DNA from: Galeopsis tetrahit
Taxonomy: Eukaryota > Streptophyta > Magnoliopsida > Lamiales > Lamiaceae
Assembly: GCA_963675135.1 (NCBI GenBank)
Contig: OY776129.1
Span: 79,325,348-79,389,347 of the forward strand
Direction: 5' to 3'
DNA: 64,000 bases
Within the stretch, counting starts at the first letter, position 1, and every line of letters starts with the position of its first letter. The notes beneath the pieces were generated by a model, which had not been told where the DNA came from, did no database searches, and was given only the letters and a program-made list of their open reading frames with translations. Below, piece after piece: positions 1 to 10,641 of the stretch. Both the position numbers and the translations under genes were made by a program.

Positions 1-84
1 CAGTACATACTTAAATCATTAGGCAATGCTGATGCAATAATGAAATAAATTCATGGTAAAATGTAAGTGGCGAAAATGTTATAC

Positions 85-1047
85 CTCATGAAGAGTTCCA
101 TCACCTCCAACTGCAATCACTGCATCAACACCCTCACGTATAGCCTGACCAAAGAATATCACTCAATTCCAATATTCTGTTGAACTCTGTAATCATGTAC
201 AATAACCAATTCCTCACCTCCCTTGTGATATCGATGGCATGGCAAGGACCCGTAGTCAAAGATTCACATATCTGCCCACAACATCTAAAGAGGTAAATAA
301 CTAAGCAGAAAATCCTGTACCTACACAAAGTTCCGCGAGGGAATGATTTCAATTGCTATTTGTTAATTTCAAATTAAGGTGACATGTGAACATGTAGCAG
401 ACTAGCAGCTGATGATCCAATAACAGAAATATGTCAATTTAGCCTTGAAATATGAATCATTACAACGTGGACAATTTGAGGCTTGGTGTGCTCATTAACT
501 TTTCTGCACTTAAGATTATAGACAAATAGGGGGAAAAGTGTAAAAAAAAATAGGAAAACTCATATAGCCATTGAATGAACAAGTAGCAGTTTGAGGCTAA
601 ACTCAATCTCCAAATTAAATGAACCAAACAACCATTCAACAGCAACCAAAATCCGTATAATAACAAAACGTTTACTCACATTGCATTGAGAATCAAGGCG
701 AGACCTTAGGTAAGGCAGCAATTTTTTCCACTGCTTGCCGGCTTTTCCATTAGCTCCTGCCCAATTTCAACAGAAAACAGCGAGAATGAAAACAGAAACC
801 AACGACAGCTAGATTTTCCCTCGCAGTCCAGTTTCAACTTTCAACAACTTTCGGAACGCAATAGAACACCGTGAATGGAAAAACCGTAGTAAAGCATATA
901 ACTAGTATGCAATTGAGAGAGACCTCGAGGATTGACGACGAAGACGATGTCGCGGCTTCGAGAGGTGGCGCCGCCGCCTACTGTACGGTCGGAAACGAGA
1001 TCTGAAGCCATCGGTTGCTCAGCTCTGTTAAACGAGTGTGTAGCCAT
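85..1047 (-). CDS. LCBK2: Sphingoid long-chain-base kinase, LCBK2-like, 5' part (runs off left edge)
   Basis: This would phosphorylate sphingoid long-chain bases; Arabidopsis LCBK2 is a mitochondrial-type DAGK-fold lipid kinase. Four coding exons are visible on the minus strand: 924-1047, 680-756, 218-271 and 85-144. All have GT-AG borders and stay in phase, giving 105 residues. Visible motifs are DIVFVVNPRGANGKAG at the start of the kinase domain, then ITRE, then the nucleotide-binding block VIAVGGDGTLHE in the fourth exon. The intron after position 85 leaves the window, so the rest of the domain is not seen. The start at 1047 was chosen because it opens a short Arg/Ser-containing leader; an in-frame ATG at 1077 is an alternative. 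The DAGK-fold call is firm. The LCBK2 subtype rests on resemblance to the family as I remember it. Confidence 0.82.
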
Positions 1048-1378
1048 TGGCACAATTGCCACAGCACATGCTATCATATCGATAATCGTAAATAAATCAC
1101 AGACGTCAATGTAAAACGGATTATCAGTATTAATCACAAGTGTCAGGAGATTAGGATGTATAATCTAAAGATAAGCTGTTCATCTGAGGCTCTGCATCGG
1201 CGTATTTAGTTCATTAATCGGCGAAATTAAAGGCCCGCCGCCACAATCTTAAGAATAAACGTCATTTTTTGTCCTGCAAGGTTTGATGATGTGTATCAGT
1301 GTATGTGTATCATTTCCTAAAAAAACAAAAATTGGTAATTTATAAATTGGGTTGGTCTGCTATGGACTCGTGTGCATG

Positions 1379-1580
1379 TTGCACTTTTCAGTTACTAACT
1401 TACACTTTTTGGTAAATGGTGTTGCACTTTTCAATTATTAAATTGTATAAGTAATAATTGAAAAGTGCAACACCATTTACCAAAAAGTGTAAGTCAATAA
1501 CTGAAAAGTGCACATGGAAATTGAAAAGTGCAACACCATTTACCAAAAAGTGTAAGTCAATAACTGAAAAGTGCACATGG
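1379..1580. repeat. Compound inverted and direct repeat (~65-bp unit, three copies)
   Basis: A unit containing TGCACTTTTCAGTTA, CTTACACTTTTTGGTAAATG and GTTGCACTTTTCAAT occurs once at 1379-1438. It occurs again in reverse complement at about 1451-1517, and that inverted copy is repeated directly at about 1519-1580. The spacer between the inverted arms is only about 12 bases. Transcripts through it could fold into a long stem. No coding potential is seen. It may be a foldback element or a rearranged MITE. Confidence 0.75.
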
Positions 1581-2088
1581 ACTAGGGTGCACAGCATTAT
1601 ATTTTATCAAGATACACAACACGTCTTATAATTAAATTTTAATATATATATTTTTTTAATATTATATAAAATTTAAGAATAAAAAATTAAAAGTATTTAA
1701 AAAAAGGAAGTGACAATTTTGAAAATAAAATATTGTTGTTGGGTTATTAATTTTATAGAATATTTTCATATTAAGAGTGTTCAATAAAAAAAATGTGCAC
1801 CTATTCACGGAATGGATGGAGGGAGTATTACTTTTCACCTAAAACAATAAACTAATTTTTCATTTTCATCTATACCCTTATTTAGTGTATCCTGTTTTAT
1901 TTTAAATTAAAATATAGATATTAGTATTTGCCTTGTGAGCTAGTAGAAATAATATGCTAACTATATTAACTTTCATTGTTTAATGTGTAAGAATATGTAA
2001 CTATAGACCTATTTTTATTATTCTCATATGACACAAGTAGGGAGGTTAAAGGAAAGGGACTAGGTTAGGAATAGTCCTTTTATTAGGG

Positions 2089-2385
2089 TTGTACTTGAGC
2101 TAGTACTCGGCTTGTTTATTATGTGTAAGAATAGCTAGTACTTGAGCTCGGAACTCAAACTTAAACTCTTATCGAGCCAAGCCGAGGTCCGAATTCGACT
2201 TGAGCTCTTATCGAGCCCGTCCTGATTACATTACCGAGCAAGAAAGCAAGCTCAGCTCGACTTGTTATCGCCTACTTAGAGCTCGTCCTGATCACATTAC
2301 CGAGCAAGAAAGTCTAATAAGACAAGCTTGTTAGTAAACCGAGTATCTAACAAAATTGAGCTCGTAAGCTACCTGTTTCTTTTGA
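2089..2385. repeat. GAGCTCG-rich interspersed repeat, copy 1
   Basis: The sequence is dense in GAGCTCG, CTTGAGCT and TCGAGCC words and contains a ~67-bp internal direct repeat: ATTACCGAGCAAGAAAG recurs near 2229 and 2296. Similar low-complexity blocks lie at about 4905-5125, 33480-33790 and 38550-38890, so this is a dispersed family. No terminal repeats or coding region were identified. Confidence 0.55.
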
Positions 2386-2770
2386 CAGCTCTAATACACA
2401 CAACCTGCAAACGCCTACTTTGCTAGCTACAACGGTGCAAATGAACTAAATTCGATATCAATAATATACGGCAGGAGATCTCAAATAAGTGAAACAGCAA
2501 AGCTCAAAACTTACATGGTCACAGGCCATGGAATTAGCCAAGACAAAATGATATGAAATTTTCAGATTGTCTCCGCTCTTATTCAAATAGAATATGCCGA
2601 TTCTCGTAACAGAATAAAGTTTCTGAGTAGTCAAATGCTCAGGTTACAGTTCCTAGAGAAGGAACACAGTGTTCAACATAAATACTGCAAATTCCTTGAC
2701 AAAATATAGGTTCTATCTCTTCTTGGTCTACTCCTTCGTTTGCCTTCAACTTCAAGTAAAACTGAGACTT

Positions 2771-4623
2771 TTACTTTTTCTTCTTCTTAAGCCCATCTTT
2801 CTTCTTAGGCACATCTTTGCATGGCATTCCCATGAGAGCCAGCAATTTATAGGCTTCTAAATCTGTATTAGCTGTTGTCAATACGCGGACAACCATTCCC
2901 CTTGACCCACCAAGTAAATCGGTACTTACCTCTGGGAACAAACACTGCTCCCCGAAGCTGATGCTGTAGTTACCCTTGCCATCCCAGCGGGGTTTCATTT
3001 CTTGAAATTCCATTAGCCTATTGATGAGCCGATCAAGAAACGAGTACATCACCTGTCACAAGCAAATGAAGATGAGCACAACACATGTGGTTTGTGAAAT
3101 GTAAGTCTTTCTAGAACCTTCATCGAGAAGTGCATTTAAGACACACCAAGTTGTTAGAGAATTCTAGAACAATCACAATGTGATGCAATATCTAGCCTCC
3201 CCTATTACAGATGAGGCCGGAGGTTTGAACCCTTCCCCAATCCTATTTCCAATTATTTTTATAGAGATTCGAGCTTGTTGAGAATGTAAGAATGTGTGTG
3301 TGGTTGTGAATGTGAATGTGAAAGTTCCAGAATTCAAATAACTGAAGGGATACGAGTACTTCATGCTTTTAACACGCAACAAATGGTAAGGCCAGCAAGG
3401 AGTTACAGCAGAGAGGTCATTGGTTCAAAGCACGTAAACAGTACAAAGTTCACAATTTACAACATTAAAATGCCTTCTTGGTCATGTTGTAACTAGTAGG
3501 AAATTAATATAGAATCAGATGCATCATCGTCTATTGGTTCAATACACAGTTTTTATTTTCCTTATGTGACTTAATCATTTTTTTGGTACCAAGTGCACTT
3601 TACCTGCCACACCATGATTCAATTAAGAAAGAAAAATATAATGAGAACAAAAATTGTGTAATCGTGGAACAAGAATTGCATGCCAAACAAAATTGAAAAC
3701 GATCTACTCAGCCAAAAAGAGAAAGGGGAGGGGGATCATGTAAAAAGTAAGAGTTTGAGCAACTCACATTACCTCTTAGAGTGACAGCAGTTCCCACTGC
3801 CTGGCCTTCCTTAATCTTAAATGGACTTGACCCAGGACTCTTAAATGAGTGAATTTCCCTCGCAGCTTTCTTCTTAACTGGACTTTGCCCGGTAAGAAGT
3901 GCCAACTCAGCCATAGCAATTTTCAAACCACTTGAACTCTCGGTATCAGCACCTCCAGTTCCACACTTCACTACAACCTTCTCTATCTTTGGGACCTATA
4001 CATTCAGTGAATGAAATCAGACAAACTACCTTAATCATAAAAGGTACTAACTAAGTCAGCTTTCAGCTCTATCTTGGAAAAGTTGTTATCATGAACAAAG
4101 CTATATCAACCTAAGTAAGGTATACGTACTATTATTGTTATACATAACTGATTAGCCTCACCTAAAAACTTTTCTGTATGAATTCAATATTAAGCAGTTT
4201 TGCAATAACTATATGAACATGCGACTAGCAGCAGGTGAGGTATCAAGGTCATATTTATACTGAAGCCTATATCATCTAGCGGAAGAACAAATTCAATTAC
4301 GCTATAAGAAACTGAAATCGCTAATACAGAAAGAAAGAAAAATCGCATGATTTCTCTTGAATTTTCAGCAAATAAATAACACATTTCTCTACCTGGTGAA
4401 TGTTGGCGTAATTGAACTCCTGGATGAGTAACGGAACGATAGTGTCCATGTAAGTGCTCTTGAGGCGAACGACTGTCTCGCCTCCGAAGTCGACTGACGG
4501 AGCTTTAACGGGTAGGTCATCGGAACCAGAGGAATGTAATCGAGCGGTAATCGAACGGAGAATTGGCCGTGCAATGTGGAGACCCTGGACTGTGGAGCGT
4601 AAACGCGCGAGAGATGACGCCAT
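2771..4623 (-). CDS. Diverged tandem copy of plastid-type ribosomal protein uL5 (RPL5)
   Basis: Three exons, 4393-4623, 3768-3995 and 2771-3052, keep GT-AG splice sites and give 246 aa. The uL5 core is recognisable: VPKIEKVVVKCGTGG, ELALLTGQSPVKKKA, GTAVTLRGN, MYSFLDRLIN, DGKGNYS, KLLALMGMP. Compared with the neighbouring copy at 5501-7878, residues about 15-32 are read in a different frame and the leader becomes Arg-rich (RLRSTVQGLHIARPILRS) with no acidic residue in the first 34 positions. Exon 2 has an 8-codon insertion. Exon 3 is shorter around LINRLMEF. The C-terminus stops before the tail that follows KKKLKS in the other copy. The intact frame argues against simple decay. It may serve plastids, mitochondria or nothing; an expressed pseudogene cannot be excluded. 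Confidence 0.8.
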
Positions 4624-4904
4624 TGCAGGTGCAGCGAAGATGGGGATTGGAGATGCTAGGGTTTTGCTTAAAATGAGGACGCGGGTTTAAAGATCCATAG
4701 ATTTAAGGCTGTATTTACATTTTAGTACTATAATTATTCTTATTTTAACAAATTATGAGTATTTTTTTTAATGTGTATGATAATTGATAAACAATGAAAA
4801 TTAAGAAAAAAATATTAAACAAAATAATTACTCGTCCCAAATCAATTTTTTTTTTTAGTATCTCCTTCTCACACTCAGGAAAAAAAATGTTTTTCATAAT
4901 ACAA

Positions 4905-5125
4905 CTAGAGTATAGGTGAGTTGAGTCAACTCGTAAGCTATACTCGTGTTTGACTTGAAAAAATATCGAAATTGAATTGAAGTTAATCAAGTCAAGTTTG
5001 AGCTCGAAAGGTTAGCGAAAAATGTGTTTTATTATTAATTTTAAAAATTATATATGTAATTAAGTCGAGTCGAGCTCAATTTTTAAAATTTTAAGTTCGA
5101 TCGAGTTAAGTCAAGTTATTTACAC
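4905..5125. repeat. GAGCTCG/TCGAGT-rich interspersed repeat, copy 2
   Basis: This AT-rich stretch contains words such as GAGTTGAGTCAACTCG, TTTGAGCTCGAAAG and GTCGAGTCGAGCTC. They resemble the repeats near 2.2, 33.6 and 38.7 kb. It lies between the 5' end of the left uL5 copy and the 3' end of the right copy, so it entered or survived between the two tandem genes. The rest of 4624-5500 shows no gene. Confidence 0.45.
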
Positions 5126-5500
5126 CCTTAAATTAACACGTACCCTTAAATTTTCTATTTTGTAAGGGTTATGGAACATTTAGAAAAGGAAATGATCAAT
5201 TTTCACACTGATTTAAAATTGTAAATATTGTAAGAGTTATGGAGTATTACGAAAAGAAAAGAGAGTAGTATCACTTTAATTTTAAGGAGGGGTTTCCAAT
5301 TTAAATAGACCACTATTAGACTATAATAAGGTTCAAAATTTGTAGGCCAGAATCATTTGTTAGTTACTTGAAGCTCAAATTTTACATGGTCACAAACCAT
5401 TGAATTCACTGGAACACAAATCAAAATGTTTTAACCAGAAACTCAAAAATAACCGTCTGAACATATAAATACAGTGAAAATTCCTGGACAAAGACGAGTT

Positions 5501-7878
5501 CTATCTCTTCTTGGTCTTTGGTTTAGGTTTTCCTTTGGATTTGGAGTCGAAGTGATGAGACTTGAGCTTCTTCTTACGCACTATGGGGCCTGTAGTCGGA
5601 CCGCCACCTTCTCTAAATGGCATTCCCATGAGAGCAAGCAATTTATAGGCTTCTGAATCTGTATTAGCTGTTGTTGATATGCAGACATCCATTCCCCTTG
5701 GCTTACCAAGTGCATCATAACTTATCTCTGGGAACACGCTCTGTTCGCGGAAGCCAACGCTGTAGTTACCGTTTCCATCGAAGCTGTTGGGGCTTACTCC
5801 TTGAAAATCCCTTGTCCTAGGAAGTCCTAAGTTGATGAGCCGATCAAGAAAAGAGTACATCACCTGTTGCAAACAAACCAAGTGTAATTATTTCGAGCAA
5901 CAATTTTCAACGGGTGAAATATCCATAAGCAACGAGACTGACAACCTTCCTTGAAAAGTGCATTTATGACGACACCAAATAATAATTCTTGGGAGAATTC
6001 AAGAACAATCACAGCTTTCCATTGTGATGAATTAGAGATTTGTAAAAATGTGAGCTTATGAGCCAACATGGTTCTATTATTGGTCCATGTAGCCTGCCCC
6101 AATTATTTGTGTTTAAAGGATCAGTTTGTTTATTTGTTTGGGAGCTTTTTAAAAATTGTGTGATGAACCCTTCACCCCAAAACTTCCAAATTTGTAGAAT
6201 AGAATTAGAGTTTTTCAAAATATAAAAATGTGTGTATGTGTTGACATCTATTGCTATAAAATAACTGAAACAGTACAAGTTCCATGCTTTTGGGGTGGGG
6301 GAGCGGTATATGTGCAAATTTTCTGACATGCCATTAACATTCAACGAATGGACAGATCAGCAAAGAGTTATAGCAGAGGAACACTGTCAATTTTTTACAT
6401 AATGCCTTCTTAATAACACTATGTAAAAATAAAACAACTATAATCACTTGATAAAATTAGGTCCACATCAGCTGTTGATTTTTTTTTCCTTGCTGATAAC
6501 TCACTCTCCTAATCATTTTAAGTACCAAGTACAGTACATATTATTTCTCACTCAATTCAGTTCACAAAGAAAATATATGATAAGAAAATACTGCGTAATC
6601 ATATCAGTCTTTAAAAGACTTGCATTCCAAACAAAATCAAAGAATTCAAGTAAAGAGTTTGAGCAACTCACATTTCCTCTAAGAGTGACAGCAATTCCCA
6701 GTGGCTGGTCTTCTCTAATCTTGAAGGTGGCAATAGCCTTCTTTGCTCTCGTCTTAATCGGTCTTTGCCCAGTAATAAGTGCCAACTCATTCACAGCTGC
6801 ATCCAAACCCTTTGCATTCTGGGCAGCATCTCCAATTCCACAGTTCACTACAATTTTATTTACTTTTGGGACCTATTCATTCACAGGGTGAAATCAGAAG
6901 GGCACCTTAATCATAAAACATACATTAACTAACAGCTCTGTTTTGGGAAAATAGTCATCATAAACAAAGCCATTTAACTAAAAACTTTTCTGGATGAATT
7001 CAATTTACACAGTTTTGCAATACATATAGAACATGTAACTAGCAGCAGTTGAGTGCAACAGCCAACAGGTCATATCCCAGGATCACTCAATTACAGGTTT
7101 ACAGAAGCCTAAGATAGTTTTAAGCTTCTCAAACTCAATAATACTAGCATATAGCAGATGGTGTGACGACCAATATTTTTGACCAATCACGACCCCAACA
7201 GTCTATTCTTCCACATAATCAGTTCTACTGAAATCCAATTGTGAAGAATCTCGTTCCATTAAATTTAAAACGTACAAAAATCCACTTACATTTGATCCAA
7301 ATGAATGACAAATTCAGTAAGGCTTTTCCGTGCGTGCAATTCCTTAGATTGTTTTCGAAATTTGCAGTATTCCAAAGAAGCTAAGTTTACAGACAATTGA
7401 ATAAATGAAAACTCGCAACACGAATGTACATTAATCCCCGCATTGTATTCAGCCTTCTCATTAACAAATACAGTTGCATTCAAAGTAAAAAGCCGCATTG
7501 TCAGTTCTCCAAATCAAACCGTGGCAATGGCATACAAACACAAAATCAAATGTTTACTGCAAGCCTAATACCGTAATACTTACTTAATAAACTGAATTTA
7601 TAAATTTAAAAGATGATAATTCGGATGATTTCGCTACTTACCTCGTGAATGTTGGTGTAATTGAACTCTTCTTTGAGCAACGGAACGATTTTCTCGAGGT
7701 AAGTGGTCTTGAGGCGACTAGTTTTCTCGGCTTCGGTTTTCTCCAACAAGACGACCGACGCTTTGACGGATAGGCCACCGGAGCGAACGCCGGATAATCC
7801 AACGGATGGCAAGCGAACGGAGAACTGGCCGTGGAATGTGGAGGCGGCGGAGTGTAAAAGCGCGGGAGACAACGCCAT
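5501..7878 (-). CDS. RPL5: Plastid ribosomal protein uL5c (50S subunit protein L5)
   Basis: uL5 binds 5S rRNA and helps form the central protuberance of the large ribosomal subunit; this nuclear gene encodes the plastid form. Exons 7642-7878, 6672-6872 and 5501-5863 give 266 aa, close to the Arabidopsis protein as I recall it (about 262). The N-terminus from ATG at 7878 is a Ser/Val-rich transit peptide containing STFHGQFSVRLP. It is followed by EKTEAEKTSRLKTTYLEKIVP, VVNCGIGDAAQN, ALITGQRPIKTRA, IREDQPLGIAVTLRGN, SFLDRLINLGLPRTRDFQG, DGNGNYSVG and the plant tail RKKKLKSHHFDSK ending in KTKKR. Intron positions match the tandem copy at 2771-4623 exactly. Its start faces CBE1 about 3.5 kb away. 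This is the canonical, presumably functional copy. Confidence 0.93.
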
Positions 7879-8490
7879 TGCAGGTGAAGCGAAGTTGGGC
7901 ATAAGAGCTGCTATTTCCTTTTCTTTTGTGTGGGTTTTGTTTTGGATGAGGATAAGGGCCGTCCTCCGAATGGGTCGCGCTATGTATGAAATCACGATCT
8001 TGCCACTCCCTCAATTTTTTTAATACTAAGATTTAATACAGTTTTTTTTTAATGTACATAAATGAAATTAATTTATTTTACTAAAAAATAATTATAAAAG
8101 TAAGATGAAGGAAAAAATAATTTTAATTTTTTTTATATAAAATTCAGAATGAGATGTAAAGAGGGTATATATAAAATCTAGATTCATAAATTTGCACGTA
8201 TGAGACAGGAGTAGGTTTGCGTGAACTAGTGAACTTTTTTTTTTTTTGTTACTTCCTCTATTTGGCTATAAATAAGAATAAATCAAAATGATAAAATGAT
8301 AAAATGAGAAATTTATAGACGGACGGAGTATAAAGGAAGCCTTGGGTAAAAATGTGTCATGTATGGGACGCATTTATACTTTAATATTAAAATTTCACTT
8401 TGTTTCAAAATATGACTTACTTCAGATTTTAAGTGCACTAGTTATATAATTTTGATTTGTTTTATATATAAAATCGTCTTATACTCTTCT

Positions 8491-8540
8491 ACCACATGCT
8501 CCACCGCTTGTGCAGGCCCCCGTCAATTCCTTTGAGTTTC
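8491..8540 (-). pseudogene. Fragment of organellar (plastid/mitochondrial) small-subunit rRNA in nuclear DNA
   Basis: Read on the minus strand, this ~50-base block matches the universally conserved SSU rRNA region around E. coli 907-955: AAACTCAAAGGAATTGACGG, then a GGGGCC(T)GCACAAGCGG segment, then TGGAGCATGTGG. Flanking sequence is unrelated to rRNA. It is therefore a short nuclear insert (NUMT or NUPT) and not an rRNA gene. The T in GCCTGCAC may favour a mitochondrial source, but I cannot verify that. Confidence 0.75.
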
Positions 8541-9705
8541 GGTCACTAGAAAGCTAAGCCTATAACTAAACGAAACCGACGATACTAATTTTTTTGAACA
8601 CATTTTAATAAATATGTTGGAGGTTCGCACTATATTTTGGGTACACGAATTAAGAAAGATGTGTTTGACTAATGAGTAGTATAATGTTAATGAATAATTT
8701 TGTAAAATTTTATGAAAAGTGTAAAATAATTTATTGGATTGAAAGAAGTAATGACATTTTTTTTACGTAACGAGTAAATATTGTAAAATTGAGATTTATG
8801 GATGAGTTTCATTTTTAGAGATCGAGTAAATAATGGTGTAACGCATAAAACAAATGGGCAAATAACTGTGGAATGAAAAAGTATTATTTGTGATTAATTA
8901 CTTTATAGCTTATCATTTGGTTATTAATATTTGTGATTTGTGATTGATTAGTAACTGGGACAGACTAATTCTATATTAACACATTGACTCCTCATGTACT
9001 TCATAAGGAAGTGTTCTCCATGTTTATAGAAAAACACTAATGTACTTTCTTTAAGAATCAATGACTATAAGACTATGTCAAAAAAAAAAGTACTCAATTA
9101 AAAAGTCTTCTCACTATTTATTGAAAATATTAAACATTTTTCAATATTTAAATGTCTATAAATACTTGAAACTTTGACTTAAAATGAGCGGTTATAGAGT
9201 TATTGACGTCCAATTTTTTGAACTTTTAACACGTCATTCATTGATTCAATTGTTTGTGTGCGACTAATGTATATCGTCAATAAAGTGTAAAGATTTGATT
9301 GGATCAGAAACACTTTAAAGAATTTGTTAGGTCAATGTGTCCAGTTGTTTACCCCATAAAATTGAACATTTTGTTTACTTTAAAAAATCATATTTAAAAA
9401 ATCATTTATGATTGAAAATGTTATAAATTTGGTTGCTCAAACCAAATGCATGTTTTTAATAAAGAAAAAGATAATTCATTTTTTCAAAATGGTAATTTAT
9501 GTCCTATTTTTTTTAATACATATATTATTTCAAAAGTTATTTATTCAATCATTTTGAGCGTTTCTAATTTTTTGTCAACACTTACAATTTTACTTTTCTT
9601 TTTTATTTCATATCTCTTTCTACTTTTTATTTCTATATATTTTTTACCTTAACAAATCACTACACACACAATACAATGTTTCTTAATATTTGTGTCAAAG
9701 TAAGA

Positions 9706-10092
9706 ATGTTTGGTTAGAAATTATGGTGGATTGTAATCATTGTATTTGGATTGAGGTAATCCATAAACTGTACTTGTGTTTAAATTGTGTTTGGATAGAG
9801 ATTAAGAAGTAGATGTCGATGTAGTTTTATGTTAAATCAAAAGTGATGTTGTAATATTTTATTAGTAAGTAGAAAGAAAATAGGAGAGAGAATGAATGTT
9901 TGAAATAAAATTACGAGAATGAATGAATAATTAAAAAGAAACAACGGGTGATGTGGTTGTATAAAGATAGATGTATATAAATTGTATTACAAGGATGAAT
10001 TGATATTTAGATTTGTATTTTGATTGAAATAGATTGAATTGAGAATAATCAATCCAAATTCGGATTAACCAATACCAGACCAAACAAAGTCT
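9706..10092. mobile_element. Miniature inverted-repeat element ending in (A)ATGTTTGGTT
   Basis: The left end reads AATGTTTGGTTAG and the right end reads CCAGACCAAACAAAG, an imperfect terminal inversion. The interior (GTGTTTGGATAGAG, GATGTAGTTTTATGTTAAATC, AGTGATGTTGTA) closely resembles the element at 34945-35860, so two family members lie in the window. There is no coding capacity. PIF/Harbinger or hAT ancestry is possible; the target duplication was not clear. Confidence 0.55.
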
Positions 10093-10190
10093 AAATGAAC
10101 AATTTAAAAAAAAAAAAAATCAAACAAATATTTCAATTACGAAAATCGAATGAGATCACCTGTTTCAATTTTCGTGTTCCATACATATTA

Positions 10191-10438
10191 CTCCCTCAGT
10201 CCCGTGATTATTTGCACACTTTCGGGACGTCTCAAGATTATTTAGACACTCTTAATATAGAAATACCCAACAAAATTAATATCATTTTATTTTTAAAATT
10301 GTCACTATTTTTTTACATATATTTTACTTTACACCTTATCAAATCACCCAAAATAATCTTACATTACCCACCGCTAAATTCACTTTTCCTAAAAAGTGTG
10401 CCGATCAAACCATACAAATAAATCACGAACAGAGGGAG
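10191..10438. mobile_element. Stowaway-type MITE
   Basis: The terminal inverted repeats CTCCCTCAGTCCCGTGATTATTT and its imperfect complement ending in AGAGGGAG enclose 248 bp of noncoding sequence. The flanks are TA on the left and TT on the right, so the TA target duplication is imperfect. The ends are typical of Stowaway (Tc1/mariner-derived). Confidence 0.75.
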
Positions 10439-10550
10439 TTAAAAATAAGAAAGTCTTATAATATTGAAAATAAGTTGTTTTAAAAAATAATTATCCAAAT
10501 GGCATCAAAGTCTAAGATATTTATTTCTAATTCAGTCGCTACTATTCCTA

Positions 10551-10641
10551 CGCGCGGTCAAATACGCGTTAATTTCACGCACCAATTGACAAAAAGGGGA
10601 CCATCCGTCACTCACTGTCATAAGCGCGTGTCGTCACGCGT
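10551..10641. promoter_or_regulatory. Cluster of four CGCG boxes upstream of CBE1
   Basis: CGCGCG at 10551, ACGCGT at 10564, GCGCGT at 10624 and ACGCGT at 10636 fall within 91 bases of otherwise AT-rich DNA, about 720-815 bp upstream of the CBE1 start codon. The vCGCGb consensus is the known binding site of plant CAMTA calmodulin-binding transcription factors. Binding here is inferred from the motif only. Confidence 0.45.

Larger units (their letters stand above)
1048..2770. other. Intergenic region between LCBK2 and the left uL5 gene
   Basis: No coding frame here shows splice-supported or family-like structure. The region holds the promoter side of LCBK2, an inverted/direct repeat at 1379-1580, a lone Stowaway-like right end near 1809-1827 (GGAGGGAG followed by TA), and a GAGCTCG-rich repeat at 2089-2385. 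The last ~100 bases before 2771 are derived from the uL5 coding tail (see findings). Confidence 0.6.

Noticed and set aside
4389..4574. Alternative minus-strand frame in left uL5 exon 1 starting at HGQFSVRLP
   Set aside because: It is the ancestral transit-peptide frame but runs off frame before the uL5 core, so it is a relic and not a separate gene.
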